Part shown: positions 60,641-64,000 of the stretch, one piece after another
Numbering within the stretch: the stretch's first letter is position 1
Layout of the letters: each line of letters starts with the position of its first letter
From: an uncultured Leifsonia sp.
GTDB lineage: Bacteria; Actinomycetota; Actinomycetes; Actinomycetales; Microbacteriaceae
Direction of reading: 5' to 3'
Assembly (NCBI RefSeq): GCF_945957465.1
Contig: NZ_CAMFLC010000001.1
Location: 1 to 64,000, forward strand
Length of the DNA: 64,000 bases
The notes under the pieces: model-generated
The model's input: only the letters and a program-made list of their open reading frames with translations
The model's database searches: none
What the model was told of the DNA's origin: nothing
Made by a program: the position numbers and the translations under genes

Positions 60641-61611
60641 CAGCGCGTCGTCTTCAGGATGTCGACCACGAACACCATGGTATCCGTCGCCTTGATCTCG
60701 CCCGATCCCGCGCTGCCGTATCCGTCTGCCGGCGGGACGATCGCGATCACCTGCGACCCGACCTTCTGGCCTTCGAGCGCTTTCTGGAAGCCCTTGACGA
60801 CCTGTGTGGTCTGGAAGGACGCGACCTCACCGCGGCTCCAGCTGGAGTCGAACATCTGGCCGTTGCGCCACAGGACACCCTTGTACTGGAGGGTGACCGT
60901 GTCGCCGGATTGCACGACCTCGCCGTCGCCCTGCTTGAGCACGGCGATCTTGGTCTCGGTCGGCGGGTCGGCCTTCGGGATGGTGATGGTCGGTTCGCCG
61001 GTCTTGGCGTCGTCCTTGACCGTCGGGAAGCCGGGCGTCGGCGCGACCGGGGTGCCGTTCGCCTTCGTCTGGGCGATGTCGGCGATGTCGGCGATGAACA
61101 CCACCGTGTCCTTGTCCGTCAGCTTGAGCTGTGAGATGTCGGCTTTACCGAACGCGGCCGCGACCGGGGCGGTGAGCACGACGCGCGAGCCGACAGGAAG
61201 GCACTCGACCGCGCGGACGAGACCGGGCACGAACGTCTTGTCGTCCACCTTCATGTTCTGGGTGGCCTGGCCGTCGAAGCCGACGGTGCTCAGCGCCTTG
61301 CCGGTCGTGCCGTTGTAGGCGGCGAGGGCGATGTCGATGCTCGATCCGGCCTTCGCCTCCGCGCCGGTGCCCTTGATGACGACCGTGCGTTCGGTGTCGT
61401 TGGTCTTCAGCGGTGCGGGGACCGTCACGGCCGGAGTCTTGAGGAAGTCGCCTGACACTTTGACGGAATCGGAGGCCGACCCCGACTTCACGTTCTCGCA
61501 GCTCGCGGCCTTCGCCGTGCTGGATGCGGACGGAGCGGGCGTCGACGAACTGCATGCGGCGAGGCCGGCGACGACGAGGGCTGCGGTGAGGACGGAAAGG
61601 GATCTGCGCAC
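60640..61611 (-). CDS. FKBP-type peptidyl-prolyl cis-trans isomerase lipoprotein
   Basis: Lipobox [42 protein letters not shown]...[23 protein letters not shown]. Confidence 0.92.
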   Translation of the reverse strand: MRRSLSVLTAALVVAGLAACSSSTPAPSASSTAKAASCENVKSGSASDSVKVSGDFLKTPAVTVPAPLKTNDTERTVVIKGTGAEAKAGSSIDIALAAYNGTTGKALSTVGFDGQATQNMKVDDKTFVPGLVRAVECLPVGSRVVLTAPVAAAFGKADISQLKLTDKDTVVFIADIADIAQTKANGTPVAPTPGFPTVKDDAKTGEPTITIPKADPPTETKIAVLKQGDGEVVQSGDTVTLQYKGVLWRNGQMFDSSWSRGEVASFQTTQVVKGFQKALEGQKVGSQVIAIVPPADGYGSAGSGEIKATDTMVFVVDILKTTR

Positions 61612-61685
61612 GATGAGCCATACTGCCGCATCCACCTCGGTCCCCGCTGAACGGACGCTCCGGAAGCGCCCATACGATGGAGGTC

Positions 61686-63023
61686 ATGACCCGTGACTTC
61701 TCCGTTCCCCAGTCCCGCCACCTCGTCACCGAGCTGCCCGGCCCGCGCTCGGTGGAGCTGCAGCAGCGCAGGACCGCCTCGGTCAGCCGTGGCGCGGGCA
61801 CGCTGGCGAACATCTACATGGAGTCGGGCTCCGGCGCCATCCTGGTCGACGTCGACGGCAACCGTCTCATCGACCTCGGCTGCGGAATCGGCGTCACGAC
61901 CATCGGACACGCGCACCCCGCGGTCGCGGCGGCAGCGGCCGAACAGGCGGCCAAGCTGACCCACACCCTCTTCACCGTGACCCCCTACGAGAACTACGTG
62001 CGCGTCGCCGAGAAGCTCGCCGAGATCACCCCCGGCGACTTCGAGAAGCGCAGCATCCTCGTGAACTCCGGAGCGGAGGCGGTCGAGAACGCCGTGAAGA
62101 TCGCGCGCAAGTTCACGGGTCGCCGCGCGATCGCGACCCTCGACCACGCGTTCCACGGCCGCACCAACCTGACCATGGCCATGACCTACCGGCCCTGGCC
62201 GGAGCGCGCGGGGATGGGTCCGTTCCCCGGGGAGATCTACAGCCTCCCGATCAGCTACCCGTTCCGCGATCCCGAGGGGATGACCGGCGAGGAGGCCGCC
62301 GAGCGGACCATCGACTACATCACGACGCACATCGGCGCGACGGAGCTGGCTGCGCTCTTCGTCGAGCCCGTGCAGGGCGACGGCGGCATCATCATCCCCG
62401 CGCCGGGCTACTTCGCGCGGCTCGCGGAGTTCTGCGCCGAGAACGGCATCGTCTTCGTCGCCGACGAGATCCAGGCGGGCATCGGCCGCACCGGGACCTG
62501 GTACTCCATCGAGCACCACGGCGTCGTACCCGACCTCGTCACCAGCGCCAAGGGCATCGCGGGCGGCTTCCCGCTCGCGGCCGTGACAGGTCGCGCCGAG
62601 ATCATGGACGCGGTGCAGCCGGGCGGCATCGGCGGCACCTTCGGAGGAAACCCGGTGTCGACCGCCGCGGCCCTGGCGGTGTTCGACGCCTTCGAGCAGG
62701 AGGACCTCCTGGCGGAGGCGCGCAGGGTCGAGAAGGCGCTGTGGGCGCGCATCGGCGACTGGGCCGAGCGGTTCCCCGCCGTCGGCGAGGTGCGCGGCAT
62801 CGGCGCGATGTTCGGAATCGAACTCGTCGTCCCCGGCACCAAGAAGCCCGACCCGGAGGCTTTGAAGGCGGTGCTCGCCCACGCCACCGCGAACGGCGTC
62901 ATCCCCCTCGATGCCGGAAGCTGGGACAGCGTGCTCCGCCTGCTGCCGTCGGTGGTGATCAGCGAGGAGCTGATCGACGACGCGGCGACCGTCATCGAAG
63001 AGGCGCTCGGCCGTCTCGGCTGA
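61686..63023 (+). CDS. gabT: 4-aminobutyrate--2-oxoglutarate transaminase (class III)
   Basis: VNSGAEAVENAVKIARKFTGRRAIATLDHAFHGRTNLTM, FVADEIQAGIGRTG, TSAKGIAGGFPLAAVTGRAEIMD. Confidence 0.93.
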   Translation: MTRDFSVPQSRHLVTELPGPRSVELQQRRTASVSRGAGTLANIYMESGSGAILVDVDGNRLIDLGCGIGVTTIGHAHPAVAAAAAEQAAKLTHTLFTVTPYENYVRVAEKLAEITPGDFEKRSILVNSGAEAVENAVKIARKFTGRRAIATLDHAFHGRTNLTMAMTYRPWPERAGMGPFPGEIYSLPISYPFRDPEGMTGEEAAERTIDYITTHIGATELAALFVEPVQGDGGIIIPAPGYFARLAEFCAENGIVFVADEIQAGIGRTGTWYSIEHHGVVPDLVTSAKGIAGGFPLAAVTGRAEIMDAVQPGGIGGTFGGNPVSTAAALAVFDAFEQEDLLAEARRVEKALWARIGDWAERFPAVGEVRGIGAMFGIELVVPGTKKPDPEALKAVLAHATANGVIPLDAGSWDSVLRLLPSVVISEELIDDAATVIEEALGRLG

Positions 63024-63033
63024 CCGGCGCGCG

Positions 63034-63948
63034 ATGCAGCTGGTACGTCGGCGGCTCGTCGCCGTGGTCCTCGCGGCCGCGGCGACGCTCACCGTGCTCC
63101 CAGCGCTCGGTGCGGCGCCGGCGGCCGACGCCGCGCCGGCCGGGCGAACGGACACGCAGTCCGCCGCGCGCGCCGCGACGACCTCACCGGCGTTCGACCC
63201 CGGCGACATCATCAGCGACGACAGCTTCTACAACCCGTACGCGATGACCGCCTCGCAGGTCCAGCGTTTCCTCGCGCAGCGGGACTGCACCCCCAAAGAC
63301 TCCTCGCCCTGTCTGAAGGACTTCCGCATGGACGTCCCCCGCACACCGGCCTCCCCCGAGCGCTGCGCCGGGATCCCGGCGAGCAGGAACGAGCGCGCGA
63401 GCAGCATCATCGTGCGCGTCGCACAGGCCTGCACGATCAGCCCGCGCGTACTGCTCGTGCTGCTCCAGAAGGAGCAGTCCCTGCTGACGACGCCCAGCTC
63501 CGGCGGCTACCAGAAGGCGACCGGCTACGCCTGCCCCGACACCGCAGGCTGCGACACGCGCTACTTCGGGTTCTTCAACCAGGTGTACCGGGCCGCCTGG
63601 CAGTTCCGTGAGTACACCGCGCACCCGGGCGACTGGCGGTACCGGATCGGGGAGAACGACATCCAGTACCACCCCGACACGACCTGCGGGTCCAGCCGAG
63701 TGGAGATCGTGAACCAGGCGACGGCGAACCTGTACAACTACACCCCGTACCAGCCCGACAAGCAGACGCTCGCGCACCCGGCCGGGCCGGCCGGCGCGTG
63801 CTCGGCGTACGGCAACCTCAACTTCTCGCGGCTCTACGACCGTTGGTTCGGCGATGCCCGCGCTGTGCGGTATCCCGGCTTCCAGCTGCCGTGCCTGATC
63901 TACACCGGCGGCTACGGCTGCGCCCCGATCCGCCCCCTCGACGATTGA
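63034..63948 (+). CDS. Secreted actinobacterial hypothetical protein
   Basis: Signal peptide; FDPGDIISDDSFYNPYAMTASQVQRFL, LLVLLQKEQSLLT, several paired Cys. Confidence 0.75.
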   Translation: MQLVRRRLVAVVLAAAATLTVLPALGAAPAADAAPAGRTDTQSAARAATTSPAFDPGDIISDDSFYNPYAMTASQVQRFLAQRDCTPKDSSPCLKDFRMDVPRTPASPERCAGIPASRNERASSIIVRVAQACTISPRVLLVLLQKEQSLLTTPSSGGYQKATGYACPDTAGCDTRYFGFFNQVYRAAWQFREYTAHPGDWRYRIGENDIQYHPDTTCGSSRVEIVNQATANLYNYTPYQPDKQTLAHPAGPAGACSAYGNLNFSRLYDRWFGDARAVRYPGFQLPCLIYTGGYGCAPIRPLDD

Positions 63949-64000
63949 GCGACGCATACCGGCGCCGGCATACGTCCGGAACTAACCTCGTTCTGTGAAC

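Noticed and set aside
58334-61318. 994-aa plus-strand ORF
   Set aside because: Antisense to the M50 protease, dxr and FKBP genes; no domain signal

Overview
High-GC actinobacterial chromosome segment, Microbacteriaceae-like by gene content and order (inference; I ran no similarity search). Most of it is housekeeping: uppS-recO, leuA, era-CorC-ybeY-phoH-HIT-rsmE-dnaJ-hrcA, hemW, lepA, rpsT, holA, comEC/comEA, leuS, pabB, cydABDC, an OpuC/ProX-type osmoprotectant ABC operon, proS-ispG-M50 protease-dxr, FKBP and gabT. I found no CRISPR array, prophage, transposase, rRNA or tRNA. The least ordinary protein-coding part is a roughly 9 kb block between leuA and era. It holds a two-component system with a duplicated membrane sensor, an ABC transporter, a membrane alpha/beta-hydrolase, and an MprF-like lipid aminoacyltransferase fused to a rhomboid-like domain that looks catalytically dead. 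The most informative non-coding signals are: (i) a repeated TANNNT-N6/7-ATG/GTG pattern at about 15 start codons, suggesting pervasive leaderless transcription; (ii) a leucine-rich leader peptide and attenuator-like hairpin before leuA; (iii) two BlaI-type dyads between blaI-like and cydA, suggesting BlaI control of cytochrome bd; (iv) a CIRCE element at hrcA; (v) several strong palindromes and a 12-bp-period repeat in intergenic DNA. Start sites were adjusted by hand from the ORF track; no searches or folding programs were run.
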